Below are positions 1 to 11,298 of a stretch of 64,000 bases of DNA, piece after piece. A program made the position numbers and the translations under genes. Below the pieces are notes generated by a model. The model did not search any database and was not told the origin of the DNA. It saw only the letters and a program-made list of their open reading frames with translations. This DNA is from Spinacia oleracea (taxonomy: Eukaryota; Streptophyta; Magnoliopsida; Caryophyllales; Amaranthaceae), in assembly GCF_020520425.1 (NCBI RefSeq), contig NC_079487.1, positions 56,644,719 to 56,708,718 on the forward strand. Direction: 5' to 3'. Within the stretch, counting starts at the first letter, position 1, and the number at the start of each line of letters is the position of its first letter.

Positions 1-369
1 TTTCTTTTATTAAGAAACGTCGTCGTTTCATGTAATATGCATGTAGAGATACATGTATACCTATGCATCCATTAATGACCAGGCCTGAAGACAGCGAGAC
101 TCTCACAAGCCACACTCTTCCGAGTACGAGATCGTTGACAACGCTACAACAATCAATACACACTTGAACAGTCATCTCCACGACAAAACTACACCGGAAC
201 AAATTGCCCTCAAGCCACACAATAAAAACCACACGTACAACCTAAACTGGACGCCAGTAATTACAAGCACACATTGCTCCAAAATAGACAGTTAGAAAGA
301 AAAACCCACATTGCTCCAAAATGGAAAGTTAGAAAGTAACACCCACATTCCTAGCGAAGGAACGAACCC
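1..369. other. Unassigned left edge
   Basis: I see no gene or recognisable repeat boundary in this stretch. Two short near-copies of a motif built on CCCACATTGCTCCAAAATGG occur around 265-325, probably part of a degraded repeat. Confidence 0.4.
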
Positions 370-500
370 ACTGAGGTTGGCATGAGTGGTTAAGCGACTC
401 TTGCTACTTAACCAAGGTCTCGATTTTGAACCTTGGATATAGAAAAAACCTCAAGTGGGAGGGATGTTGCCATCGAGATACTCATGCAAAATCGCACCGA
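370..500 (+). mobile_element. SINE head, tRNA-derived (partial)
   Basis: A polymerase III box A-like motif (TGGCATGAGTGG, 378-389) is followed about 30 bases later by a box B-like stretch inside GGTCTCGATTTTGAACCTTGG-type sequence (416-436). This order and spacing is that of a tRNA-derived SINE head. The box B core is degraded (GATTTTGAACC instead of GGTTCGAACC). I could not find the 3' end or a target-site duplication, so the right boundary is approximate. It is not a tRNA gene, because no cloverleaf can be completed. Confidence 0.5.
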
Positions 501-704
501 AAATTAGTCTCCTCGTAATAGAACCCAAAAAAAAAACATTTCTAGTGAAGGAAGCGTATGAACGTGTAGTACTTACATTTCGTATAGTACTTACATCGTA
601 AGCGTATGAACATATAACCAGGAAGCGATCGGTAGCCATATGATGAAAGTCCTTATTGTACAATACCCGGCGATAAAATCTCAAGCATGTTTCTTTTTCA
701 CGGT

Positions 705-1698
705 TGCTAAAATGCAATCTGATTTCACTTGACGCAATTCTGTTAATTTCATTTTTTCATTCTAAAAAAAATATCTAACCCTCACTTTTATTACTTTCTC
801 TAAACCATTGTTGATATTATTTTAGTTCAAATAAATTTGATTTTTTTTATTAGTGTCACGTGTATCTAATCAAATTAGACTACATATTTTGATTGCAATT
901 GAAGATTTATTTTGACTTGAAAGACTTTGGAATTGAGGTAATTTTTGTTTTTTTTCATGTTTTTTCGAGGTTTTTCATGCAATTGGTATGAAATAAATAA
1001 TTCTATTTTATATAGATTGAACAAAATATAATTAAATATTTCGTACAGATTAAATAAAATATAATATTCCGTACAAAATTGAACAAAATGATGATGTTAG
1101 TTCTTTCAGTTGTCTATAGTGAAAGAACTGTCGACTGGTCATGTAGTGGTTGTTTGTATACATTAGTAGCGATGATAGAACTCATTTCTGTTATGTTTAA
1201 TTTGTACGGAATTATGTTTTGTTCAATTTATACGAAATACTTAGTTCTGTTACGTTCAATCTGTACGAAATGGTTAATTATATTTTGTTCAACCTGTACG
1301 AAATGGCTAATTATATTTTGTTCAATTTGTATGAAATAGTTAATTATATTTTGTTCAGTTTTTATGAAATAATTAATTATATTTTGTTCAATATGTACAA
1401 AATAGAAGCATTTATTTCATACAAGTTGCATGAAAATGCTCAAAAAAAAAGGGGAAAAATAAAAGAAAATTACCTCAATTCCAAGTCAAAAAAAATCGTC
1501 CGTTGGAATCAAAATATGTACTCAGTATTCTAATCTGATTAGATACAAATGACAGTAAAAAAATCAAATGTATTTGAACTCAAATAATATCAAAAAATAT
1601 TGAAAGAAAATAATAAAAGTGAGGGTTAGAGTTTTTTTAGAATGAAAAAAATGAAAGTAAACGGAGTTACTTCAAGTAAAATTAGACTGCGTTTAGCA
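705..1698. mobile_element. Foldback element of about 1 kb
   Basis: The two halves are imperfect inverted copies of each other. The left end reads TGCTAAAATGCAATCT and the right end is the complement of TGCTAAACGCAGTCTAA. Further in, CCCTCACTTTTATTA (about 779-793) pairs with TAATAAAAGTGAGGG (about 1611-1625), and TTTGGAATTGAGGTAATTTTTG pairs with its complement near 1470. The centre carries short repeats built on TTCAATTTGTACGAAATGG with the reverse orientation near 1025-1090. There is no credible coding sequence. The shape is that of a foldback or long-TIR MITE; the superfamily is unknown and no target duplication was identified. Confidence 0.7.
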
Positions 1699-2178
1699 TT
1701 TCCATTATTTTTTTATAACAAGAATACACACGAAACAATCCTCATGCGACACCAACATGTATTTCACAAAGATTTCAAACTTACACTAATTAAAGTTATT
1801 AATTATAATCCCTATTCTAACGTAAATGAAGAGCACTACTAGTTACTTTGACCAACGAGAGGAGTGTTAGAATAACGAATCACGCTTCGGGACCTTCACC
1901 CTCCTCTTCTTCTTCTTCTCCTAGTAGGAAACTAATGGACGAATCAAGCCTTGAAAAGCGAACGATCGAATATACAATGCTTACAAAACTACTATAAAAC
2001 GCTTGTAATGTAGTGGTGGGTACATTGATCTATAGTACTTTGATCTTGCTGGAATACTTTGCTAAGGAACAAAAAGAATGTAGGGAGGAAGGGATGCTAC
2101 CAATCACGGCAACTATTTGAGTGAATAAGTAGGCTAGTCTAAACCTCATCCAACTTCTAGTATTATACCAATATTATG
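1699..2178. other. Unassigned spacer
   Basis: AT-rich sequence with a short CTT-rich run near 1905-1920. I see no gene, RNA gene or element boundary. Confidence 0.4.
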
Positions 2179-2180
2179 TA

Positions 2181-2398
2181 CTTCCTCCATTTCTATATAG
2201 TTGCAACACTTTGTTAAAATGGAAATGTCACAATAGTTGCAACACATCTAAAATGGAAACATTTTTTACCCAAAGTTACAATTTTACACCTAAGATGAAG
2301 CAAGTAATGTGAGTAAAGTGGTTGTGGCTCCACTCAAGTACCACTTTCTTAAATACCGTGTAGAGGGATATGTTACAACAACAAAGAATCGGAGGAAG
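2181..2398. mobile_element. Stowaway-type MITE
   Basis: The ends CTTCCTCCATTT and its inverted partner in AATCGGAGGAAG are flanked on both sides by TA (2179-2180 and 2399-2400), the target duplication of Tc1/mariner-derived Stowaway MITEs. The 218-bp interior carries repeated GTTGCAAC motifs and no coding sequence. Confidence 0.7.
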
Positions 2399-2497
2399 TA
2401 TAAGAAAGTGAAACAGAAGGTTTACTAATGAATGGGGTTACGTGTACAAATGAAGAGTCCAAAAAAGGAGGTTATTAAAATAAGGATCCTAGCCTTT

Positions 2498-2660
2498 TTT
2501 ATTTGTGTACCACCCGTTCACCTTTAAGGCTAATTCAGATTTGGGGCAAGTATGAATGGATAAGTTCTATTCACCTCCCAATTGTTGTTGGGGGGGATCG
2601 AACACAAGTCCTCTCTACCAAGTTCATCTTCAATCACCACTGAACCAACAAGCAATTGGT
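2498..2660 (-). mobile_element. Complete tRNA-derived SINE
   Basis: Read on the minus strand, this 163-bp unit starts with a tRNA-like head: box A-like TGGTTCAGTGGTG, then box B-like TGTGTTCGATCCCC. It ends in an A-rich tail (ACAAATAAA). It is bounded by perfect 15-bp direct repeats AGGATCCTAGCCTTT at 2483-2497 and 2661-2675, the target duplication left by LINE-type priming. A tRNA-like head, an A-rich tail and a long duplication together define a SINE. It has no coding capacity and depends on a LINE for movement. Confidence 0.85.
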
Positions 2661-2718
2661 AGGATCCTAGCCTTTAAAAGACTAATATTTAAAGTTAGAC
2701 ATGTGGGTTACCAACACA

Positions 2719-2770
2719 CCCCCCCCCCCCCCTCTCTCTCTCTTTCCCCCTCTCCCTTTACTCTCTTCTC
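2719..2770. repeat. Poly(C) then CT-rich low-complexity tract
   Basis: About 14 consecutive C residues are followed by (CT)n and C/T-rich sequence. This is simple sequence with no associated gene. Confidence 0.85.
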
Positions 2771-2963
2771 TCTCGTCTTCTGGGGTTTTAGTGTTTTTTG
2801 CAGTTTAGGCCGGAAATAGTCTAATTTCTTCAGAAATTAGATTATTTCCGACCCTTCATCTTGTTTTTTCATTGTTTTCTCTTCATGTTTTGTCTTTTTT
2901 TGGTTTCTTTTCCGTTGATTTTGTTCCCAATTTATTCTTGGGTTGTTCCCAATTTATTTGAGT

Positions 2964-3117
2964 CACTACAACAAAAAAAAGGTTATAGCAACACCCTTTT
3001 ATGCAACAGTTTCATTGGCGTTGCTATATCATAGTTATTGCAACAGTTATTAATTTGAGTAAACTTTGACTTTAAAAAAGCGTTGCTACAAAAAAAGTTA
3101 TAATGGCAACCACACAA
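2964..3117 (+). mobile_element. CACTA transposon terminal fragment
   Basis: The stretch begins with CACTACAACAAAAA, matching the CACTA/EnSpm terminal inverted repeat pattern. It then carries several subterminal copies of GCAAC and its complement GTTGC in both orientations, as expected for transposase-binding subterminal repeats. The opposite end (ending TGTTGTAGTG) was not found. The sequence runs into the 3' end of the Athila element near 3118, so this is a truncated end. Confidence 0.6.
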
Positions 3118-3124
3118 TAAAATA

Positions 3125-3145
3125 TCCCCCCAAGCTCGAATTAGG
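3125..3145 (-). other. Polypurine tract of the Athila element
   Basis: On the minus strand AGCTTGGGGGGAT follows a GAGGACATGG-type sequence, the usual pre-3'-LTR arrangement of Athila/Tat elements, where plus-strand DNA synthesis is primed. The sequence after it does not match the 5' LTR start, so the 3' LTR has been lost. Confidence 0.6.
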
Positions 3146-3619
3146 CCATGTCCTCAAGGCCTAAAACGAAACAAGGATGGGCACAACTACCCATCCAACC
3201 AATGCCCCACATGAATAATTCCCGATCCCAAAGAATGCAAGTGAGTTAGAAGGATATTACCGGAGATGCCTTGAGAGCAAGTCCCGCAAAGAACCGGAAT
3301 AAACGAAAGAACTCACCAAAAATATAATCGGGCATGGCAATGGTGGATGAAATGAATCCACACCAAGAAAACGCACCAAAAAGAAAAACTCAAAAAGAAT
3401 CAAGAAAAAGTTAGTAGACGAGGGCCAAATGGCCAAAATAAACCTAAATCATCAAGAGATCATCATATATGTACAACCACACAAAGTGTCAAAAAAACCA
3501 ACAAACCACCAACAAATGACTAATTCCCCAAAGCTAGCTCCCACGGCGCACTTCTCCCCCCAAGATAAATAAAAGCATACCATCACAACAAAATGAGGGG
3601 GGAGAAGTGGAGTGGCTCC

Positions 3620-5396
3620 TAAGAGCGACCGGGGCCGATGCCCTTCCCTTTCCGATCATACTCCCTCCAATATTCATCCCGGTCACGACGATAGGCAAGT
3701 GCTTGCTCGTCGGTGAAATGGGTGAAGTTGAAGTTGGGGTCCACATCGGGACCCGAGGCATCGGAATGAGGGGGCCAAGAATAATTGGGCTCAAGGGGGT
3801 AATTGCCTTGGGGAGGCTCTCCTCTAGGACCATCTCAACCGCTGATGTAACCCGCGGGCCAACCGGTGTATCCAACAGGTCAATCACTAGGTTGCTCATC
3901 CAGCATAGGCGTGGGGTACATAGGGTCGCCGCAATAGTCACTCCCCCTATTTTGGAGTAATCATAAGGAGGGTACGAAGGGGGGGTGACATTGGGTTGGG
4001 AAGGTCCGGTCCAATAGGGGTAGGTAGGTGTATGATCCTAGTTCCAACTAGGGACGGGCCTTGTTGGGGTGGATGATATGGATAGTTGACATAGGGCTCA
4101 AAATCCCCTTTGTCCACGTGAAAATCATACACCTGCCTACCATAGTAGGACGAGTCAAAATCACCATAAGAAGCCACCTCGCGGCTCTCTTGAGGGGCAA
4201 AAGAAGCTAAAGTACGAGCTTGCTCTGTTTTCCCTTGCAAGATAGCCGCAAGAGTGGATTGCAATCCATTTAAATCAAAGAGAGGAGAGGAAGAAGACGT
4301 ACCACCCTCTTGGAGGGGAGGCTCCATGGCCATTGAAGTAGGCGGAGGAGGAGGAGGAGGAGGAGGAAGAGGACCACCAAGAGCGGTAACGAATTTGGGA
4401 GCACGGAGAATCAAGTAGCGGATATGAGGAGTCCATGAGGTAAGGGACCAATCGAGAAGAAAGGACCAATTGGAACCCTTGACACACAAAACATAATAAT
4501 CCTCCTTGTCCGCGTACTTGATCCATTTGGTAATGTACATAGCTTGGATGTCCAAGAACTCACCACCGGGAACGGGTTTTAAGGCCTTGAGATCATCCAC
4601 ATAAGGACCGTTTGGAAGAGCCCGCAAGAGGAGAGTGAGCATGCCCCCAAGAAGGATATCCCCACTAACCGGATAAGCATTTCGGACATCAATGATCCTT
4701 GCAATTAGAAGTTGGCCAACATCCAACGTACCCAAATCGTCCCTTGTAGCCAACCAAAGTGCACCAAGCTCCGTGCCCGGCAAGGCCCCGGTAGAAGCCT
4801 TAGAGAATAGGGGGTAGAGAATGAGCCGGCTAACATACCGGATGGCCGGGTGTTGGAAAGATGAAGACTTTGCCGACGCGGAAACAAACTTTCCCCTTTC
4901 GTCGGTGAGAGAGCGCCACCAACCAAGCTCTTCGTAAGTCTCCAAACATTCACTCACCGGGTTGGTGATAAGCTCCTTGTCCGGAGGAATGGAGAAGAAA
5001 TCGTTGATCTCTTTATGCGTCAAAGTGTGACGGTTGTTGAAGACTTGAAAGCTCAACTCAACCGATTCTTCCCCATCTTCAACTACCACGCTCTTCCTAG
5101 CCAAAGCTAGGAACTCCAAGGTCACTTGCTTATAGGTTTTGGCGTTCATTTTCACAAACTCCTCCCAATCAAGACCCGAAATCAATGTATCCACCTCCTT
5201 TTTCAATCCCCAAGTCCCTTATAGTTTTCTTGTGGTAGAACTTGGTTGGCCGGACGGCCCTCTTAGACAACTCGGCAAAATAATTCCAAGACTTTTGTTC
5301 TTGAAACTCAATTCCGTAGGTCTCAAGGTCCGGAGGAGTTGGGGCCTTCCTCTTGGCAGGGGCGTTGGGACCCTTCTTTGATCTTTTGGACATCAT
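3620..5396 (-). pseudogene. Athila 3' ORF (ATHILA ORF-1 family), frameshifted
   Basis: The frame opens at 5396 with a basic N terminus (MMSKRSKKGPNAPAK) and shifts near 5200 into the main 419-codon frame that ends at 3947. The main frame has the hallmark region beginning LDWEEFVKMN, then TLEFLALARK, WWRSLTDERGKF and HPAIRYVSRLI, followed by a poly-proline stretch and a low-complexity tail. This is the Athila-specific ORF that sits after pol in this lineage; its function is unknown, and an envelope-like role has been proposed for the region in the literature. The C-terminal part (to about 3620) continues in another frame with at least two stops. The product is therefore not expected to be full length. 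Confidence 0.75.
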
Positions 5397-6404
5397 GATA
5401 AGCTAATGATGAAAAATCTACACAAATTAACCAAACAAAACCAACTAAGAACCAAAAGAAAAAAACTAAGTTAGTCTACAAACCACCACAATCATCCACC
5501 AAAACACTACACAAGCACTCCAAGAAGTTCAAATCGGTCAATAGCACCCCAAACACTACTCCACATCCAAGAACAACAAACAAGCTAAAAATTCACCTAA
5601 AACTCACCAAGAGTCTAGAATCTGTCAAGTATAAGAAACTAAGAATGCATAACACTTCTAGACAATCAAGGACTACACACATAAACAAACATGCATCACT
5701 AATTAACCAAAAATCACAAATTCAGAAATTTCCAAAAATATCATGATCATGGAGAACAATAGAAATGACAATGAAGAAGTAAGGGAAAGAAATAGTCACC
5801 AATAGTAGAGGAAGCAACAAAGATCAATCCCAAGTAATCTCCAAAGCTCCAAATGCACCAAAAGTGACAAATTGAAATTTCTAGAGTAAACCCTAACTTT
5901 TGGGAGTTTTTCTGAAAAATCTGAAAACATGTGATTTAAGGTATGAAATAGTGATGAATTTGTGTTTGTGAAGAGGTAGATAGTGAAATTTGAGTGGGAA
6001 ATTTAGCAAGAATGGTGTAGAATGGATGTATGAGAAGTGATAATGGAGAGGATACTAGCGGGTTTCTGGTTTGAGAGAGTGGAGAATTCGAATGAAATGA
6101 AAATGTAGAAGGGATTCGCGACTTATTAAAACTGCAGTTCTGACATCCCAGGCCTGTGCGAGCGCACGAAAATGTCGCGCAATCGCACAAGATTTTGGTG
6201 CGAGCCCACAGACTCTTACCCGATCGCACAGAAATTTTGTTAGCTATTGATCAGCTTACCAGACCGTGTGCGAGCGCACACCTAAGTCGTGCGATCGCAC
6301 AAGAGCTGAAATGGCACTTTTTTGTGTGATTCCTTCACCTAAAGAAAAACAAAGCTAAAAAAAAGTTAGTATACAAAAGTAAAATAAATCTAAGAGTTAG
6401 ACAA
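5397..6404 (-). other. Athila internal spacer with GTGCGAnCGCAC palindromes
   Basis: There is no coding sequence here. The right part (about 6155-6310) contains several near-palindromes of the form GTGCGANCGCAC in alternating context. The same motif clusters inside the 5' LTR at about 10755-11125. The spacer separates protease from the 3' ORF and could carry the signal for expressing that ORF, but nothing in the sequence proves it. Confidence 0.55.
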
Positions 6405-6575
6405 CCGGGTCGCCTCCCGGGCAGCGCTCGTTTAACGTCATTAGCTTGACGAATCCCCCCAAAATTCATGGGGGGACAAGAGAGAAAATATCAATATACG
6501 GGTTGCCTCCTTGTAGCGCTCGTTTAACGTTATTAGATTGAAGAACCCCCCCCCCCCCCCCATTTTCATGGGGGG
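6405..6575 (-). repeat. Tandem copies of the Athila pre-ORF conserved block
   Basis: Two copies of about 80 bases each contain, on the minus strand, GTTAAACGAGCGCT followed by GGGAGGCGACCC or GGAGGCAACCC, preceded by a run of G (17 C on the plus strand at 6546-6562) and a CCCCATGAA-like motif. This block is recognisable from the pol-to-3'-ORF junction of Athila/Tat elements. Its duplication next to the protease end suggests pol was lost by recombination at or near it. Confidence 0.65.
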
Positions 6576-7290
6576 TCAAATGCAACCAATTTTGGATCGT
6601 CACAAGTCAAAAAGCTTCTTGTTTCCTCCTTGGGCACAAACATCTTATCGAAACCACCACTCATAGAGACGCCATCAAACCAACTTCCCCTAGGCCTTTG
6701 CTTGCCCTTCTTGGCCTTCATGCCCGGGGGGTGCTTACCAGTGAAAGCTGAAGTTCGTGCACCATCATCATGTAGATGCATCTCGAATATCTCGGGAATG
6801 GTTGTGACATCATCAAAGGCATCGCCCAACATCGTGGGGCTCACAAGCACCTTCTTCTCATTGAGGTTGTTCCTAGTAAGCTTATCATCAAACATAGAAA
6901 CGCAAGAGTTGTTAGAAGGGTTAGCATGTATGCAATGATGCTCAATGCTAGCAATAGTATCTATCTTCATGCAACTCTTTATCTTAGAACAACATCCATC
7001 ATCATTAGGAAGCTTGAAGCTAGCGTTGGCGTCTCCCACCTTCAAGGTGATAAGACCACCTTGAACATCCTCATCAATGTCCAAGACAATAAAGTCAACA
7101 AGAAAAGTGAGCTTCCCTATCACAAGGGGAACGTCATCAACTCTACCCAAGGGGAACATAACCGAGCGATCGGCTAGTTGCAAAGACGTAGGGGTAGGGG
7201 TGAGGTCACCAAGATTAAGCTTCTCATAAATTTTGTATGGCAAAATACTCACACTTGCCCCCAAATCACAAAGAGCGTTATCAAATTTCA
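6566..7290 (-). pseudogene. Athila aspartic protease domain, internally deleted
   Basis: The active-site region reads D-L-G-A-S followed by VSILPYKIYEKL, typical of Athila/Tat retropepsins. It continues with LQLADRSVMFPLGRVDDVPL and DFIVLDIDED. The usual segment containing the I-L-G-R-P-F flap motif is missing: DIDEDVQ runs straight to a GGLITLKVGD-like stretch. The remaining C-terminal part has no RT similarity and stops at 6566. The protease is therefore unlikely to be active. Confidence 0.7.
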
Positions 7291-7433
7291 GCTTTTGAAT
7301 GCTACAAGGAATTGAGAAACTCCCTCATCCTTGAGCTTTGGGGGAAACGGGCTTAGGATCAAGGCACTACAATTCTCCGTGAGATGCACGGTCTCCTTGG
7401 GCCCACAAGTTCTTTTGCCACACAAAATGTCTC

Positions 7434-9409
7434 TCATGAACCGAGAATAATGTGGCATTTGCTTAAGTGCCACGGTGAAAGACAATGATACATAAAGCTT
7501 GCTAATTGTATCAAGAAACTTAGAAAATTGATCATCCAACTTTTTCCAACAAACGTTTGAGGATAGGGGAGTTTGGGAGTAGGGAGAGGTAGAAGAGTAG
7601 CCTCCGTTGGCTTCAAACCATCACTCACATCATCAACGTGAGACTCCTCTTCGACCTTATTATCATAGTCCTTAGACTCAACTCCCTTAGACTCTTCCCC
7701 CCTAGAACAAGAAGCTTCACTTAGCTTAGGACCATCATCTAGAATCTTCCCACTCCTAGTCACAACGACATACATTTTCTTAGGAGGTGCTTGACCTTGG
7801 GGCGGGAGACTTGTATGCACTTGATGCTCTTTGATGGTGCTAGCAAGTTGAGCTAGCTGAGTTTCAATCATCTTAAGATGAGTATTGATTGCTTGAATCC
7901 ATCCTCAAATTCCACATTCTTCTTGGCTTGCGCCCCCACAAACGACTCCATGAGAGCCTCAAGATTAGACTTGGGAGGCGGGAGCGGTGGAGGAGCATTA
8001 CCAAATCCGGTAGGATTAGGTGGAAATTGAGTGCCATAGGTCCTAGGCGTATTGAATCCGGGAGGAGGATATTGGGAATTGCCATATTGGTTTCCCGAAT
8101 TCAATGGATAGCCCCCACTAGAAGCTCCCCTAAATTGCCCATATTGGTAGTTGTAACCCCCTCCACCTTGGTGGTTTGGGTTATAACTAGCTTGGTTGTA
8201 TTGAGTTTGATTACCTAGGCCATGGGGTTGACCATAGGAAGCTTATCCTTGATAGCCTTGCGCCCTATAGTTACCCCGACCTTGATTATCAAACACTCCT
8301 CCTTGGCCTTGGCCTTGGTAGGATCCACCTTGATAAGCATGCATAGGAGGGCCTCTAGGTGCTTGTCTATTAAAGTTTGGGTTTGGGGGCCCATCATACC
8401 TAGGCCTTTCATTCATAGCATTTGCATATTCCACATCAAATTCTTGCTCATAAGGAGAGCCATGTTCAACATATGAGACATTATGCAATAAATGGCACAT
8501 GCTAGGGAAACGACCATGCTCACCACAAATATCACAAAAGATGTATCAAGAGGCATGGTGTTGTAGGAACTAACCTTGCCCTTCCCCTTAGTGAGAAGGG
8601 TGGCCGATGATGGAGGAATTGTTGATGGAGATGGTGGTTGACTAGGAGCACTCTCAAGCTTCTCAAGCCTTGAGCTAAGCTTTTCAATGATATTGGCTTG
8701 CTCCAAATCGAAGGCCGAACCCTTTCCATCTTCATATTTTCTCTTGCCATCGTAATTCCTAGCCCTCACATGCCATGTTTGGTAGTTTTGCACGACATCT
8801 TCGATTATCTCTTCGATTTGGTTCTCCGTCTTATTCATGATTGGACCACCCTCCCCCGCATCAAGACTTGTTTTGGAGGTTGGGCTAAGTCCCAAGTAGA
8901 AAGTTTAGAGGAGGAGCCATTTAGGTATTCCGTGGTGAGGGCACTCCCTTTGGTATTCCTTAAATCGATCCCAAGCCTCAAATAGGGAGTCATCACGCTT
9001 TTGCTCGAAGGATTGAATTTTGTGCCGTTAATTACTCCGTCGTCTTCCCATGCGAGTAGAACTTACTAAGGAATGCACTTGTCACTTCGTTCCAAGTCCT
9101 TAGTGAATTTGGCTTGACCTCCTTGTCAAGCCAATCACTAGCTCGCCCCAATAGAGAAAACCGGAATATCTTCAACCTAAAATACTCGGAAGTCAGCTTG
9201 TTGTGCTTTATGGTATCGCAATAATGTTCAAATTGTTTCAAATGTTCGTGCGGCGATTCACTACTTTTTTCGCAAATTGGGTGACTTTGAACCAAGGTAA
9301 TCAAGGCGGGCCTTATCTCAAAGTTGTTGGCATTAGTGGTCGGGGATTGTATGCCACAAGTTGCCTCAAAAGCGCCTAGTATGCCCAAATTCTTAACCGG
9401 AAGAGCCAT
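7434..9409 (-). pseudogene. Athila gag, broken into several frames
   Basis: The N terminus (9409-9032) has the gag capsid-type sequence PHEHLKQFEHYCDTIK and GRASDWL. The middle (8895-8413) continues with a coiled-coil-like stretch (NIIEKLSSRLEKLES). A zinc-knuckle-like CDICGEHGRFPSMC lies near 8530-8480. The C-terminal part (7871-7434) holds METQLAQLA-type sequence and the VTRSGK motif that precedes protease in Athila. Frameshifts near 9030, 8410 and 7870 interrupt it. The protein would form the virus-like particle in an intact relative. Confidence 0.75.
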
Positions 9410-9681
9410 TCTCTATATGGTTGGACTTGATAGCTCTTGATCCGGTATTTCTCTCAAAGGATCAAACCTATTGTAGCTCGATGAACGGGTTCGGATTCGT
9501 CTCAAGCTCCGCAAAGTCCTCTCTAACTCTAAGTCGAGAGGGTAGAGAGGCCTATGACGTGTGCGCCCCCTATCTTGCATACAATCTCAAACAAACCGTG
9601 AGCAATGAAAAGTAAACTAAAGCAATAACAAAATTTGGTTAAACTAGACTCGACTAAACTAAACTCAAGAACAACAACCGT

Positions 9682-9699
9682 TCCCCGGCAACGACGCCA
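9682..9699 (-). other. Primer-binding site, tRNA-Asp type
   Basis: On the minus strand TGGCGTCGTTGCCGGGGA lies three bases after the LTR end. It matches the tRNA-Asp-type primer site TGGCGCCGTTGCCGGGGA of Athila/Tat elements with one mismatch, and sets the direction of the element. Confidence 0.85.
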
Positions 9700-9702
9700 T
9701 TT

Positions 9703-11298
9703 TGATGAGGCCTTTTCCGTGTCGTTGAATCGGAATCCACCTATCAAACAATATTTGTATGATCCTAAACCGACATACTATATGAATTATAGTGGTAAGC
9801 TAAGGTATCATCCCAAGAGAACATATCGTTTTGAGTCTATGCACCAAGCTAGTTTAGAAAGCTAATTCAAAGTATGTGTCACAACTAGGGAAATTAAGCT
9901 AATTAGGCAACAATTATGGAAGGAGTTAGGGTATCGGGGGTCAACTTAGGTTCGTTGGGGAAAACGAGATGCAATGCAATCATGATAATGTAAGGAAATG
10001 CAATTAAGGAAGCAGCTTAATTACGGTTCGGCACCCCTCTCGATTAGCGAACCTTGCCAATTCTAACTCTAATGATACGCTTTCGCGTCACCTTAGAACT
10101 AGGATAGGAATCTAAATCGACTAGCCACTTCAAATTCATCCATAGACTCTCAATTTCTTGACAAATTCATGAAGAAAGCTCCAATTATAATGACAAGCAT
10201 AGTATTTGCAACTACTAAACCAATCAAACATGGAAATCCAAAATTGCAAGTCACAATTTAATCACATCACCAATCAACAAATCAACTCTACATCCCCAAT
10301 TACTCCCCAAGAATCACCCCTAAACCTAACAATTAAACTACTCACTACACATTGTGCTAAGGAATGAAATCAAGCAATTGAACTTGGCCATGGAATTGAA
10401 AACAAAATTAAAGAGTAAGCTAGCAATTGAAATTGAAATGATGAGAATCAAAGGCAATAACAATAAAAAAGAGCAATCACAAAATTCAGAAATTAAAGCA
10501 ATTAAGAAAGAAATTAGAAGAAGTAGAAGAGAATAAGAGGAAGAGAAATTACAATGAAGCTTCAAAAATTCTGCATTAATCTTCAAATTTGAATTCTACA
10601 ACCAAGTGTTCTTGACTTTCTCTCTCTAAAACTCAAAGCCTAAAACTGAAAACTAATTTCAAACTTACTAAAAACTAATTCTCTAAAAATAATAATCGAA
10701 AAAGTATTTATATGTTTCCGAAAATAGAATTTTAAATGACGAAAATGTGCCAGCCCACGTCAGTGTGCGAACGCACACACCCTTGTGCGAAAGAACAAGT
10801 AAGTGTGTGCGCACAAAAATTTTGTGCGTCCACACAGAGCGACGATTCAGATCCTTCGTGCTGTGCCAGCGCATGAAAATTTTGTGCGGTCGCACAGACT
10901 AAATTCAACCATTCTCTTCAAGATTTCTTGTGTGGTCGCACACTTCTGCTGTGTGGGCGCATGGGAATCTGGTGCAAGCGCACCGTTGTTTCGTGCGAGC
11001 GCGCACAAAAAAGGGGAGCTGCTATAAATTTGCCTTGATTTGTTGTGAACGCACTCTGTTACCCGGGCGCACAGCCCTGTGTTTCCTTCAATAACTCCTC
11101 TTCTTCACTGTGCGATCGCACATGACTGCTTCTTGCACAATTCTACTTGGATTTCCACATTTCTTCAAGATTTTCCTATAAAGCATCAAAGTGGAACAAG
11201 AACATACAAATAGCATAAAAACTACCTAAAAATCGCAAAAATCATAGTAAAAACAATAAGAAAACCTAAGCTAAGAGCGACATAAATGCCGCTCATCA
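9703..11298 (-). repeat. 5' LTR of the Athila element
   Basis: The LTR starts TGATGAG (at 11298 on the minus strand) and ends CTCATCA (at 9703), giving perfect 7-bp terminal inverted repeats with TG...CA ends. Its inner boundary is fixed by the primer site three bases further on. It contains a cluster of GTGCGANCGCAC-like palindromes at 10755-11125. Small open frames inside it have no protein similarity and are not annotated. Confidence 0.85.

Larger units (their letters stand above)
3118..11298 (-). mobile_element. Athila-lineage gypsy retrotransposon, non-autonomous and 3'-truncated
   Basis: Reading right to left: a 1596-bp 5' LTR (11298-9703), a tRNA-Asp type primer-binding site (9699-9682), gag (9409-7434), a damaged protease (7264-6566), a repeated GCGCT/GGAGGCGACCC block (6575-6405), the Athila-specific 3' ORF (5396-3620) and a polypurine tract (about 3140-3127). 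Reverse transcriptase, RNase H and integrase are absent rather than merely mutated, because the protease reading frame runs on to a stop at 6566 and then directly into the pre-ORF spacer. No 3' LTR follows the polypurine tract; a CACTA end lies there instead. The element could have moved only with proteins from a relative. Confidence 0.85.

Noticed and set aside
372..440. tRNA gene
   Set aside because: Only box A/B-like motifs are present and no cloverleaf fits; better explained as a SINE head. The same applies to 2584-2660.
3607..3960. 117-codon plus-strand frame and other plus-strand frames in 6630-8476
   Set aside because: Antisense shadows of the minus-strand Athila coding sequence.
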